Below, in pieces: positions 23,820-34,744 of a DNA stretch of 64,000 nt. Below the pieces are notes generated by a model, which worked only from the letters and a program-made list of their open reading frames with translations, made no database searches and was not told where the DNA came from. Position 1 is the stretch's first letter. Every line of letters starts with the position of its first letter. A program made the position numbers and the translations under genes. Source of the stretch: Platycnemis pennipes (taxonomy: Eukaryota > Arthropoda > Insecta > Odonata > Platycnemididae); assembly GCA_933228895.1 (NCBI GenBank), contig OW121852.1, forward strand, positions 125,173,544 to 125,237,543, in the 5' to 3' direction.

Positions 23820-24212
23820 ATGTTTTTGAGAATTCATATGTTTAATAAGAATTTTATACATAAGCATATTTCGCATTTACAATTTGCCCACAAAATGACG
23901 TCCGCTACAGAGCCACTAGGCGACCAATTAATAAACTACGAAGGCAAAATACCTTTCGTGCTGCCACCTAATGGCCGATTTACGAGCTATTACAACTCGA
24001 ACGAATGGCACCATGGCACTCAATGTGGAAAGAAAATTACAACAGCGGTAACAAGAAGTAGCAGGCGTTTCGCGCTGTTTGGTGTTGATGTCGAGGAAGA
24101 TATGTTTATCCCAGGTTTATCTAATTATAGGGATAAGCCCATCCCTGTGCTGACTGGGGTATTACCAATTACACTGAATAACATGCAATTTTCTGCCGCA
24201 AAATGCAATTAA
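23820..24212 (+). CDS. Unrecognised ORF, 130 codons
   Basis: Open from a first ATG at 23820; an internal ATG at 23895 would give 105 residues (MTSATEPLGDQLINYEGK...). The C-terminal 105 residues have balanced, protein-like composition with phrases such as PFVLPPNGRFTSYYNSNEW and RRFALFGVDVEEDMFIPG, unlike the AT-driven ORFs around it. I recognise no domain, signal peptide or membrane segment. CCAAT-type motifs lie 105-130 bases upstream, but no TATA box or introns were identified. It could be a single-exon lineage-specific gene, an exon of a longer gene, or a piece of an uncharacterised mobile element. Confidence 0.3.
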   Translation: MFLRIHMFNKNFIHKHISHLQFAHKMTSATEPLGDQLINYEGKIPFVLPPNGRFTSYYNSNEWHHGTQCGKKITTAVTRSSRRFALFGVDVEEDMFIPGLSNYRDKPIPVLTGVLPITLNNMQFSAAKCN

Positions 24213-24308
24213 TAGCGCCCACATTAGTTGCATCAACAATGTTTAATAAATGATAAATGGTTGCTGGTGATTTGATTTATTCAATAATTGCACTGCCAAA
24301 TAACTGTG

Positions 24309-24536
24309 ACACCCCCTCTCCCAAACGCTTGCAATCGAGGAAAGCAAGGATATTGAACGTGGAAGATAAGCTTATCCCCAAAATATCAGATTTCTCCAAG
24401 TTGCCGTAGACTAATGTATGTTACACCCCCTCCCCCAATGCTTAAAATAGTGGAAAATAGGGATATTGAACGTGGAAGATTAGCTTATCCCCAACATATC
24501 AGATTTCTCCAAGGATACGACCAAATCTGTGCTAGC
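24309..24536. repeat. Two tandem copies of a 114-bp repeat
   Basis: ACACCCCCTC..., then GATATTGAACGTGGAAGAT, AGCTTATCCCCAA and ATATCAGATTTCTCCAAG occur in the same order at 24309-24422 and 24423-24536. The copies differ by scattered substitutions and a small indel. Confidence 0.85.
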
Positions 24537-26970
24537 TGGGCTGGGCCATATCCGTGACATTTCGTTTTCAACCAATGTACATTGCAGGATTAAGTATGCA
24601 ATAATGATCACGAACCAACTGTTTTCGAAATTTGCAAATTGTGCACTAAGTGTTCACCATGCTATCCAAAAGAAATGAGTTGTCCAAACCACGCATATTG
24701 AAGGTTGGTTTGTAAATTTTAACACAGCCACGTCCTATCCCGTCAGAAAAGTGTGGTCACATAAAAAGGATTCCCTTCGGCACACTTGTGGACGACAGTT
24801 TCACTGTTGTGAGAGTAATCCCACTGTTTGATTTATTAACAAGTGCAAAATATGCACCGAGTGACAACTACAATGCAATGTACTAATACCACATGAAGTC
24901 ACTATCAATCTTGAAGAGCTTTCTTTAGGTTAGCTTTAGCGGTGAGACAACTTTCCCCTTCAAAATGTTAATGAAGTAAGTTGACGACTAGTCTAAATCA
25001 TCAGGTACTTTGCGCAATAAGCAAAACTTTACTTGACGAGTTATCAACCGATTATGTCATGTCATTACTATTGGCAACATTTCCTTTACGCGCGACAAGT
25101 TTCATGTCCCGACCGTCACTCGCTCACATTTTGAAAAATCTTATCAGGGTAATTTATTCGGGTGTTCACTGAAAACCTTTCCCTTTAACACACCGTAAAA
25201 TGATTCTTCGTGTTTAATGCCGAAGACACGTTTGAGGGCATATGCATAGTAAAATTATAAACTAATTCAAATGAGAATACGGAATATTTCGCGACTACCT
25301 TGTTTCCACTAGTCCTCAGGATCTTATAGACGAGAGAATGGATTAGATAATATGGAGAAGAAATAAGTTAGGAAGAACTAAGAGGTTGGGCGCATTGTAA
25401 GAATGATAAAATATTCCTCACAAGAGGTTCGAACCTGAGACTGTTGGGGAAGGCAGTTATTTGGCCGCATCACCTCATTCCATACCACATGGTGCAAGGG
25501 AATCTTGCCCAGCGGAAGAAAGGGGAAAAAATGACATTCACAATGTGGATCATAATCACTCGAATCAACAACTAACCCCCTCCTATACTATCGTAGCTCG
25601 TAGTTCTGGGAGTAGGGGAAGGTGGCGTGACGTCACAATCAGCTGTGAGGATGTATGGTGGGGGTAACCGCGGAGGAGGGGAAGTGTTGTAGTAAATGCT
25701 GTCTGAGTTTCTCCTGCGACAATGGGATCTCACAGGTGGCACAGGCACTAACGTTCGCGTGGTTTGTTCCCCTATGCCCTGGTTGCACATGTCCAATAGC
25801 CAGGAACTTTTCATTCGCCCAATTCCTTGACCCCCTCCCCCAAAACAGGCTCTTAAATACATGCTTCACTCACACGCACTTTTCTAGAAATTTCACGACA
25901 ATCTTATGTTCTGGGTTTAGTTTTTTTAAAACTTCACGCAGGAAATTGCTGTAAGAGAAGTACTGTTGCACACGCCCGTATACTGGATTCTTAATTACGC
26001 TGAAGAAAAATCTGATAGCTTGCCACACGCTATTTCCTAACATTGACGACGATAATTATTTCTAGAACATTTCCATTTATGTGGTAAGTCAATTCATTAA
26101 CTAAAAATATCGATTCACAAAATACTAAAGCAAATGTAAACTTTTTTCACCTTTGAACATCCAATCCACTAGAAAATGACACGACAAACGCATAAATAAT
26201 TCACCCTACCATGGCCTACATGACTACATTATAACTACATTACCAAGTAAAACCAATCGCATTCCGGCGCGATCACTAGAAATGAAGAGGTCATGAAATC
26301 GATAAAGAAACTGGAAATACCTAGCTTTTCAGCTAAGTAACCCAACAATGGCGAAAAGTTAATTAAAAGCGATGGAAACTGCAGTGTCCCATTCCTGTGA
26401 CCAGCCACACGATTTAACTAGAGCGCCCGCTATTTTTTTCCGTACGATTTTTTCACACAAAAATCCGAGCACAAAGAATCTGCATTCTGTCTTGAAATTT
26501 ACGGACGCGCGCCGGTAACGAATGGTGAGAAATTACATTCACTCGTGAGAGAAATTACGAGAGCGGTAAAAGTAACAAGAGTAACAATCATTCAAGAATT
26601 AAGTACCTAATCGAAGGCAGTATATTCTTCGAGGATATCCCGATTTCTATAAGTTTCCCACAAATTTACGTACTAGCATCCAGAATGGAAATTTCCTTTG
26701 AGACTTTGCCTACAAAGCTTAATAATCTGAGAGCGGAATTCGATTCTGACGGAGGAGAGGGACAGAAAGACCTCGACTTTTTCTTCATAATCCCTTCGAT
26801 AGCATACCACATGCAAATGCCTCTACTTTACCTTGGTCTCCACTTTTCCTGTGCAAATGGAATACCTGAACAATAACCCGAAGATCAGATCTACCTACGA
26901 ATTTGCACCATTTGCACTGCAGCGTTACCACTTTAATACGATAAGGTAGAAATATATAGGCAGAAAATGA
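24537..26970. other. Non-coding interval, no gene recognised
   Basis: Mixed composition with more CpG than the left part of the window. A GAGGTTCGAACCTGAG (B-box-like) at about 25424 may be an old tRNA-derived SINE trace. Open stretches at 25461-25954 lie in a low-complexity G/C-skewed patch and show no domains. Confidence 0.45.
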
Positions 26971-26977
26971 CACTTAC

Positions 26978-27830
26978 GGCATCGAATCTGCACGAAGCCC
27001 TCTGTCGGACGCAGCTAGCAGGAGTCCCTGGGCACCAAGTCGAAGCGGACGTAATGGCCTTCCGTCAAATGGTTTTGCGAGGATGGTTGACCCATATTCT
27101 CCTGAAAAATTATACAAGGACATTTATTATAGATTTCAGAAGATAGAAATATCAAGTTTCCAAAAATATATGCTCCGAAAGTATGGTCACTATCAAGTAA
27201 TGAAGTTACTCACGTTAGCTTGGATGGACGATCTCCACATTTCACTCGCTTGTTGAGAGTAGAACTAATTATGCTTCAGTTCTAAGCGAGGAACGAACCA
27301 CCCCGAAGTAAGATTCCGATTTCTTCTTCTCACACCTGCGCGGTAGAAAGATACATTAAAGCTACGTTAATTCAATTGTCCTCTTCCGAGATAAAAATTT
27401 TCAAATGCGATAGAGAAATATTCATCATTGACAGCATAGGCACGAAACTTACGAACATTCTCACAAAAAGGGAAACTTCGTGATCGTATGACAGACCAAA
27501 TGAAAACTTAATGTAAGCTACTCACCAATTCGACGACGAATGATGACCTTCTCCCCTCGACTGAATTCGCACGACTGGGAGGCGACACGTGCTCTAGGTT
27601 GAAACAGGAATTGTACGAAACCAACTCCTCGATAGAGATGAAACGATCCCTCCGTAGTTGTTCTTCAAAGAGCTGAAAAATATTTGAACACGTGCTGAAG
27701 CCACCATTGCGAATTTCTCGATAGCCAACAAAGGAGGAAAAACCAGTTTCTGCAGTAATGCCTCTCAGGATAGTTCCGAATTGAAAATTCTTTGAATTAA
27801 CCAATTATTTCTTACCTTATGGACACAACT
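26978..27830 (-). ncRNA. Candidate multi-exon transcript on the minus strand
   Basis: Four good splice donors lie in a row on the minus strand: CATAAG|GTAAGA (exon end 27816), GAATTG|GTGAGT (27526), GCTAAC|GTGAGT (27214) and GATGCC|GTAAGT (26978). Strong acceptors TATTTTTCAG|CT (exon 27672-27526, 147 nt) and AATTTTTCAG|GA (exon 27101-26978, 124 nt) pair with two of them. The 147-nt exon is open (LFEEQLRRDRFISIEELVSY...) and so is one frame of the 124-nt exon, but I find no in-frame ATG in or before the first exons, and the phase-0 join runs into a stop. It may therefore be a non-coding RNA, or a coding gene whose 5' exon I mis-place. An E-box/CRE-like site lies just upstream. Based on signals only; no expression evidence. 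Confidence 0.35.
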
Positions 27831-27871
27831 ATGATATAAGAATGACGGGACAAAGTATCAGAAACTTCTAA

Positions 27872-27881
27872 CACGTGACGT
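27872..27881 (-). promoter_or_regulatory. E-box overlapping a CRE-like site
   Basis: CACGTG (27872-27877) overlaps TGACGT (27876-27881). It lies about 55 bases upstream of the first splice donor of the candidate minus-strand transcript, a plausible promoter position. Short motifs of this kind also occur by chance. Confidence 0.3.
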
Positions 27882-27884
27882 TAG

Positions 27885-28616
27885 GAACAGGCAGCGCTGG
27901 CGGTCATGTAGGGCCTTCAAACCCTCTGCAGAGAAGATTGCGAGCGGCATTTTGACAACAGTCACCCGCAGTTTATCCCTTGCCACGACACCCTAACTCC
28001 TCCCCTTCGCCCTTCTCCTTGGAACCACGCGCAGAGAAGGGCGTGTGTTCGATACCGAAAGGAGTTAAAAGCCCATTTCACCCATACTGCATTGATTTTT
28101 TTAAACAGGACACAATGCGTATTAATAATAATACGATTTGACGATCCAAACAGAAAAAAAAACCATCAGCAATCACAGACCAGATATAATTTTGATTTAC
28201 AAGAAAAAGAACACGCTATTTAGTGTACATTGCAGTACCACTTTTTCATAGCGTTGATAGGACAATAGCAGAAAAAGTCACCACGTAGCAAGAGTTCTAG
28301 CAATAGAAATAAAAAGAATTTGGAATAGGTTCATAATGTTCCCATCGTCATCTCAACTACCAGTATAGTCCCAAAACAAATTCATAAAGGCCTGGTTACA
28401 CGATACATTAACGTGTACAAGTTCATGTTCATTTGCGTGAACGGTTTCACATACTATTGGAGAAAAAGTTTCCCAACAAATGGAGCGCCGCCACTATCGC
28501 TCTGATAGAAAATCGGATTCCTTTCTGACGGTACAATATTATTTGGTCTCAGCCACAACGGAAGTTCAATCACGGTAAGGACTCATCGCCCGAGCATGTG
28601 ACGGAATACCGGTAGC
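27885..28616. other. Non-coding, nothing definite
   Basis: A CG-containing patch (27885-28060) continues the putative promoter region. GGCCTGGTTACACGATAC near 28388 looks like the start of a DNA-transposon terminal repeat, but no partner was found. Confidence 0.4.
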
Positions 28617-28862
28617 AGCTTGCTTGCCCCGAGCTGTAAACGCGCTGGCGTCCAGTACGGACGCATATTATTCCTTGCATGCATTTTAAACACTCTTTAA
28701 CTATCTCGTTCTCGTCGAACTTCACTCCGCATTCTCCGTCTTTCGTGCCTTTTTCTTTTAGGCCTCGCTCCTTGTCTCGCACTCAGGCATGGTCCTGGGA
28801 TTCACTCGGTGTCCGCCTCTTCGCTCTCTTTCTCCCACATGAAAAGGTTAACAAAACACAAG
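28617..28862. repeat. Stray copy of a segment of the giant inverted repeat
   Basis: About 245 bp here (from AGCTTGCTTGCC through CCTTGCATGCATTTTAAACA to AAAAGGTTAACAAAA) matches 33066-33308 of the right arm and, inverted, about 30850-31095 of the left arm. It is more diverged than the two arms are from each other. It shows the arm sequence belongs to a dispersed repeat family. Confidence 0.85.
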
Positions 28863-29569
28863 CTTGAACATTTTCCGCGTCCATATTAACCATTGAATAG
28901 CTCCGTCAATATCAGTTGGGAGTGGTCGAGCTGTAATGTAACTGACTGGTAATGCGAAGTGTTCAATTCGAAACCTCAAGAAGCCGAATGTTTTTTGTTC
29001 ACCACTTCGTTATTTTACGTAAGCACAGGATACACGTTTTTATCCAAGTCACGTTCTAGGAATTTTAAGCTATTTTTTTACTGTCGACCCCCTTCTCTTT
29101 CGCCATGGAAACCTATGTTTTGCCGTTCAAGTGAATTTAGAACTGATCTTTTGATAGGTGGATGGTTATATCTTCTATTGGTGCAATCACTTTCCGTATT
29201 TCGCTGCTTCAAGGGAAATTCTCCGGGAGAGAGGGTAAAGAAACCGTTTTTATGTCCAGCTCTTTGTCTGCTCGTCTAATGGCTTCCCGAAAATGTTCCG
29301 CCCTCCCTGAACTGGATTTGAGCAAGAATATTATTTCAATTAACTTGCCTGGGATTATTGCCATGTCTTTCTATTTTGCTTACCAAATACTGCCAGCTAT
29401 CGAGGTATCGAGGTGTTGGGGTCGTAAAATATTGAGTAGGAAGATCATCATTCGTTCATTCATCCACAGTGGGCATGAAATGTGCAATATTCAGGCCGCA
29501 TGATGACTCTTTGAGGCCTTTGACGTTATGATAATGGGTTTCCAACTTTCTTTTCGTTTTCCAGCATTG
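28863..29569. other. Non-coding flank of the giant inverted repeat
   Basis: No recognised coding or repeat feature; open stretches at 28959-29503 have no motif. Confidence 0.45.
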
Positions 29570-29948
29570 CGCATTTTTGATAATTTGAAAATACATCGCT
29601 CGAGAAAATTTTTACTCCACCTGAATTATTATATTCATTGTTTTCTTAATGCAACTAATGAGCTCAAACATTTTCAAGATAATAATGTTCCAATGATTTT
29701 CATCGTTTATGTTGATTTAATTACTCATTATGGAATATCTCGCTGGATCATCTTCTACAGTAAAAAATTCTCTGGTCACTAAGTCGTCACCGAAACAGAC
29801 TGTCAGATATCCAGAATCGACGGAGTTTCTTATGGAGGTGACTTTTTCATCAGGCAATCATGATCACACAGTCGAAACAAAGTCTCCTTCTGTGCAATTC
29901 TCTCCAAAGGTGAAAAATCCCACTAGATCCCAAAGTTATTTATAGTAT

Positions 29949-30145
29949 TGTGGACTAGTGTAAGAAAATGTTGTTGATGTATTTTTCACACTTTTTATTG
30001 AGTAAAACCCTACAGGTTTCAACACTCTCGTGTCAATGTCAAGGGTACTCGGATACAACAACAGGAAAATGTCGAAACCGGTAGGGTTTTAGTCAATAAA
30101 AAATGTGAAAAATCCATCGTCAAGTCTTTCTTACACCATGTCACT
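29949..30145. repeat. Foldback inside the left arm, arms about 75 bp
   Basis: TAAAACCCTACAGGTTTC (left) pairs with CGAAACCGGTAGGGTTTTA (right). The pairing extends outward through TTTTTCACA/TGTGAAAAA and GTGTAAGAAA/TTTCTTACAC. The mirrored copy in the right arm is at about 34030-34225. Confidence 0.85.
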
Positions 30146-30535
30146 TTTTCACAAAGTATCGCCTGATGCCATTCAATTCTTGTGGACTAATCATAAATTT
30201 TGCGAGTTAAGGGCAAATTTGACCACAACAATAAACAACTAAGAACATTCTTCTAATGCCAAAGCCAGAAATAGTTCTACAATATTACCTGAATTGCGAT
30301 CTATAAGGGGTGTGAGTGTCTATAAAGTAGAAATTTAGCGAACGATTTCTTACTGCGGAGAAAAAACTAAGGAAGTGTGTATCGGCTAAATAAGTAAAAT
30401 GACCATTTCCAATACAGCTCAATACTAAATATGTTGCTCTAGAACAATTCTGCTCGGGGTATTTGTTTCCAAAGGGTGTCCAAGAGATTTGGCTCAAAAG
30501 TGAAAATAGAAGTTAAAGAGACTGTTTTTAACATT

Positions 30536-30863
30536 TTTGTGACTCGCTCATAGTCGGGGAAGCTATTAAGCAATACATATGAGCTGTATTTGGACCAAGA
30601 GCTTATACTGTGCGTGCCTTATCGGAGCGATTTCGTTGTTATTTGGTGGTATGACTTGAGTGCATTCTGGTGGTAATGTGTACGTCGGGTTGGCTGAAAT
30701 CATCCATGAATCCTTCATTCAAAAGAGAAATATTGCTTTGCCCAGCCGAAGACTTCATGAACAAATGGAAATTATTGTCTACGCTCAGGATAAGCTCTTG
30801 GTCAAAATACAGCTCATATGTATTGCTCAAAAGCTTCCCCGACTATGAGCGAGTCACAAAAAG
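30536..30863. repeat. Foldback inside the left arm, arms about 75 bp, loop about 175 bp
   Basis: TTTTGTGACTCGCTCATAGT (30536 on) is mirrored by ACTATGAGCGAGTCACAAAA at the other end, continuing through CAATACATATGAGCTGTATT/AATACAGCTCATATGTATTG. The same structure is at about 33308-33643 in the right arm, giving palindromes within a palindrome. Confidence 0.9.
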
Positions 30864-32119
30864 TTTTTTGTTAACTTTTTCAAATGAGGGAAAGAGAGCG
30901 AAGAGGCGGACACCGAGTGAATCCCAGGACCTTGCCAGAATGCGGGACAAGGAGCGAGGCCTAAAAGAAAAAGGTAGGAAAGACGGAGAATGCATAGTGA
31001 ATTTCGGCGAGAACGAGATAGTTAAATAGTGTTTAAAATGCATGCAAGGAATAATATGCCTCCGTTCTGGACACCAGCACATTTAAGACTCGAGGCAAGC
31101 AAGCTATGGTGTTGCTTATTTTTTTTATTTTTTCTCGGATTTTAGATTTCTACCTCTCCAAATATACTATGGGGTGCAGAATGGATATACTACAAATTTC
31201 AGCCCGATTGTTTAACATTTAGAGGTCGCTCAAAGGGCATAAATGCAATAACATTCAATTTTCCCGATTTGAGGAAACAACACCATTTTAAGGGGTAACG
31301 CACAATTTTACAGTTCTTCTGGGTCGAAATTCGCTCCAATTTTACGTCCGCCCAACGGTTTTCCACGAATAAAATATTTTTGCGCAAGCTACAGCCGCGC
31401 GCCACACCTCTAACGCCGAGCCGGTTGCTCGCGGGCCGCATTCAGGGTCAGCCGTTAGGTCCTGCGGTCCTCATTGCCTCAATACGCCCCCCTCGCGCCT
31501 TCCCCGACGAGTCTGCGGGGAGAGGGAGGAGTCGAATACCTTGCGTAACATTCGCAGACAGCTAATGATTTAAACGAAGCTACAATCCTTAAAATACCGA
31601 CCTTATGCTCTAACTTATAATGTGTGCTATCATTTACTTGGAAAAAGATTCTTGTGAGCGGTGCTTCACGAAATGGACAGAGAATATCAGGCATTAGGGA
31701 TTACCTGACAAACTTCCAATGTTTTACCTTGTCATAAATTCAAGAGACTGTTTCGTTTCGACCAACCAAAAATAGATGGAATCATTTAGAATGATGCTTA
31801 GAGACTACTATGTGTACTACCTCGTACCCAAGTTTGCATGTTTCCCGTTTCCTTTAACCCATCGTAGTCGGATTTCGAATGGTGTGGAGTAAATATTCGG
31901 AGTCAAAACGCTAGTGCTAAAAACGATGTCGTTTACTACGCTACGTTTTACTACGATAGTGTTAGTTCGTATAAAAAAAGAAACTTGTATACAACCTAAA
32001 AAACAAAGAAGGCTTACGACATCCTCCTAACTGCCCAGGAATTTAGAATATGCCAAGTAGTGCTGGCAGATTTTGCTCTCATTCTTTAGAATACTAAGAT
32101 TATTAAGAGTATTCCAGAA

Positions 32120-32340
32120 GATTTTTTGGAAGAGGATCCTGTGACATGGCACAACAAGAGCGACTACAGAATTAGTCAAGATAAGGTGAAGGCTTTGCGT
32201 GTGATTAACGATCATGCCGAACGCGCTATCAAGTTGATGGAGAATTTCAACAAGACTATTACATACAAAGAAGATAATTTCTAGCATTTGCTTCTTGGTT
32301 CTGTTCACTTCCAAAGGGCTATAATAGACTTGTGGAAGTC
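32120..32340 (+). pseudogene. Relic of a repeat-borne ORF with a NDxAER motif
   Basis: In the spacer of the giant inverted repeat, one frame reads DPVTWHN, then VKALRVINDHAERAIKLMENFNK before a stop. The V-NDxAER-x-L-E-x-N pattern is one I associate with a widespread ORF of uncertain function in arthropod repeats, possibly transposon-derived. Only this C-terminal-like piece is visible. Family name and function are not asserted. Confidence 0.35.
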
Positions 32341-32544
32341 CATCGTTAAAGTGCAGTGTCGTTTGGATTTGTGATAATGAATAAGTGTTCTTAATACATT
32401 GTGCTGCTTTATTTACGACTTTGTGACAGTATTAAAGTAAGGACGTTTTTCTGTGAATTGATTTTGTCACTTTCACCAACTAACAGTTAAAAAGTAATTT
32501 TTTTCCTCTCTACGACAAAAGCGTAGATAAGCATTCCCTTTGAA

Positions 32545-34605
32545 CAAATGTATAAATAAGAGCATTAGGTCGGTCTTGTAAGGATTGTAGCTTCGTGTGA
32601 ATCATTAGTTTTCTGCAAATGTCACCCAAGGTAGCATTCGACTCCTCCCTGCCCCAGCAGACTCTCGTCAGGGAAGGCGCTAGGGGGGCGTATTGAGGAA
32701 ATGAGGGACGCAGGACCTAACAGCTGACCGCGAATGCGGCCCGCGAGCAACCGGCTCGGCGTTAGGGGGCGCGCGGCTGCAGCTCGCGCAAAAATATTTT
32801 ATTCGTGGAAAACCGTTGGGCGGACGTAAAATTGGAGCGAATTTCGACCCAGAAGAACTGTAAAATTGTGCGTTACCCCTTAAAATGGTGTTGTTTCCTC
32901 AAATCGGGAAAATTTAATGTTATTGCATTTATGCCCTTTGAGCGACCTCTAAATGTTAAACAATCGGGCTGAAATTTGTAGTATATCCATTCTGCACCCC
33001 ATAGTATATTTGGAGAGGTAGAAATCTAAAATCCGAGAAAAAATAAAAAAAATAAGCAACACCATAGCTTGCTTGCCTCGAGTCTTAAATGTGCTGGTGT
33101 CCAGAACGGAGGCATATTATTCCTTGCATGCATTTTAAACACTATTTAACTATCTCGTTCTCGCCGAAATTCACTATGCATTCTCCGTCTTTCCTACCTT
33201 TTTCTTTTAGGCCTCGCTCCTTGTCTCGCACTCAGGCTAGGTCCTGGGATTCACTCGGCGTCCGCCTCTTCGCTCTCTTTCTCTCATTTGAAAAAGTTAA
33301 CAAAAAACTTTTTGTGACTCGCTCATAGTCGGGGAAGCTTTTGAGCAATACATATGAGCTGTATTTTGACCAAGAGCATATCCTGAGCGTAGACAATAAT
33401 TTCCATTTGTTCATTAAGTCTTGGGCTGGGCAAAGCAATATTTCTCTTTTGAATGAAGGATTCATGGATGATTTCAGCCAACCCGACGTACACATTACCA
33501 CCAGAATGCACTCAAGTCATGCCACCAAATAACAACGAAATCGCTCCGATAAGGCACGCACAGTATAAGCTCTTGGTGAAAATACATACAGCTCATATGT
33601 ATTGCTTAATAGCTTCCCCGACTATGAGCGAGTCACAAAAATGTTAAAAACAGTCTCATTAACTTCTATTTTCACTTTTGAGCCAAATCTCTTGGACACC
33701 CTTTGGAAACAAATACCCCGAGCAGAATTGTTCTAGAGCAACATATTTAGTATTGAGCTGTATTGGAAATAGTCATTTTACTTTTTGGCCGATACACACT
33801 TACTTAGTTTTTTCTCCGCAGTAAGAAATCGTTCGCTAAATTTCTGCTTTATAGACACTCACACCCCTGATAGATCGCAATTCAGGTAATATTGTTGAAC
33901 TATTTCTGGCTTTGGCATTAGAAGAATGTTCTTAGTTGTTTATTGTTGTGGTCACATTTGCCCTTAACTCGCAAAATTTATGATTAGTCCACAAGAATTG
34001 AATGGAATCAGGCGATTCTTTGTGAAAAAGTGACATGGTGTAAGAAAGACTTGACGATGGATTTTTCACATTTTTTATAGACTAAAACCCTACCGGTTTC
34101 GACATTTTCCTGTTGTTGTATCCGAGTACCCTTGACATTGACACTAGAGTGTTGAAACCTGTAGGGTTTTACTCAATAAAAAGTGTGAAAAATACATCAA
34201 CAACATTTTCTTACACTAGTCCACAATACTATAAATAACTTTGGGATCTAGTGGGATTTTTTCACCTTTGGAGATAATTGCATAGAAGAAGACTTTGCTT
34301 CGACTGTGTGATCATGATTGCCTGATGAAAAAGTCACCTCCATAAGAAACTCCGTCGATTCTGGATATCTGACAGTCTGTTTCGGTGACGACTTAGTGAC
34401 CAGAGAATTTTTTACTGTAGAAGATGATCCAGCGAGATATTCCACAATGAGTAATTAAATCAACATAAACGATGAAAATCATTGAAACATTATTATCTTG
34501 AAAATGTTTGAGCTGATTAGTTGCATTAAGAAAACAATGAATATAATAATTCAGGTGGAGTTAAAATTTTCTCGAGCGATGTATTTTCAAATTATCAAAA
34601 ATGCG
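32545..34605. repeat. Right arm of the giant inverted repeat
   Basis: Inverted counterpart of 29570-31635. The pair encloses about 0.9 kb of unique spacer (31636-32544). By eye identity is high across most of the arm and lowest in the GC-rich inner patch (32625-32790). Transcription through the locus would give a duplex of about 2 kb. Confidence 0.92.
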
Positions 34606-34682
34606 TGGAAAACCGTTGGGCAGACGTAAAATTGGAGCGAATTTCGACCCAGAAGACCTGTAAAATTGTGCGTTACCGTTAA
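34606..34682. repeat. Third copy of a 77-bp arm segment
   Basis: Starting GGAAAACCGTTGGGCAGACG, this matches 32807-32883 (and, inverted, about 31290-31370). It directly abuts the outer end of the right arm, so the boundary is not a simple duplication edge. Confidence 0.8.
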
Positions 34683-34744
34683 ATTCGCGACATGCAGTAA
34701 TAATGTATGATTTGTTGAAAATGGTCTTCCAATGGAAAGGTATT

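Larger units (their letters stand above)
29570..31635. repeat. Left arm of a giant inverted repeat (about 2.06 kb)
   Basis: Read on the opposite strand this arm matches 34605-32545 almost throughout, from GCATTTTTGATAATTTG at the outer edge to the TCCTTA...CCGACCT...TGCTCT motif at the inner edge. The arms differ by scattered substitutions and small indels. Both contain the same small foldbacks, a GC-rich patch (31395-31530 here) and the same interrupted reading frames, such as one starting MEYLAGSSS at 29730. I recognise no protein in the arm. The arrangement fits a foldback-type element or an inverted segmental duplication; the outer ends show no clear target duplication. Confidence 0.92.

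Noticed and set aside
25461..25954. Overlapping ORFs on both strands near 25.5-25.9 kb
   Set aside because: They overlap each other in a skewed-composition patch, none shows a domain, and no splice or promoter signal supports one over another.
29730..29945. 71-codon ORF (MEYLAGSSS...) as a duplicated gene
   Set aside because: It is present in both arms of the giant inverted repeat but with different ends and changes at non-synonymous positions; no domain is recognised.
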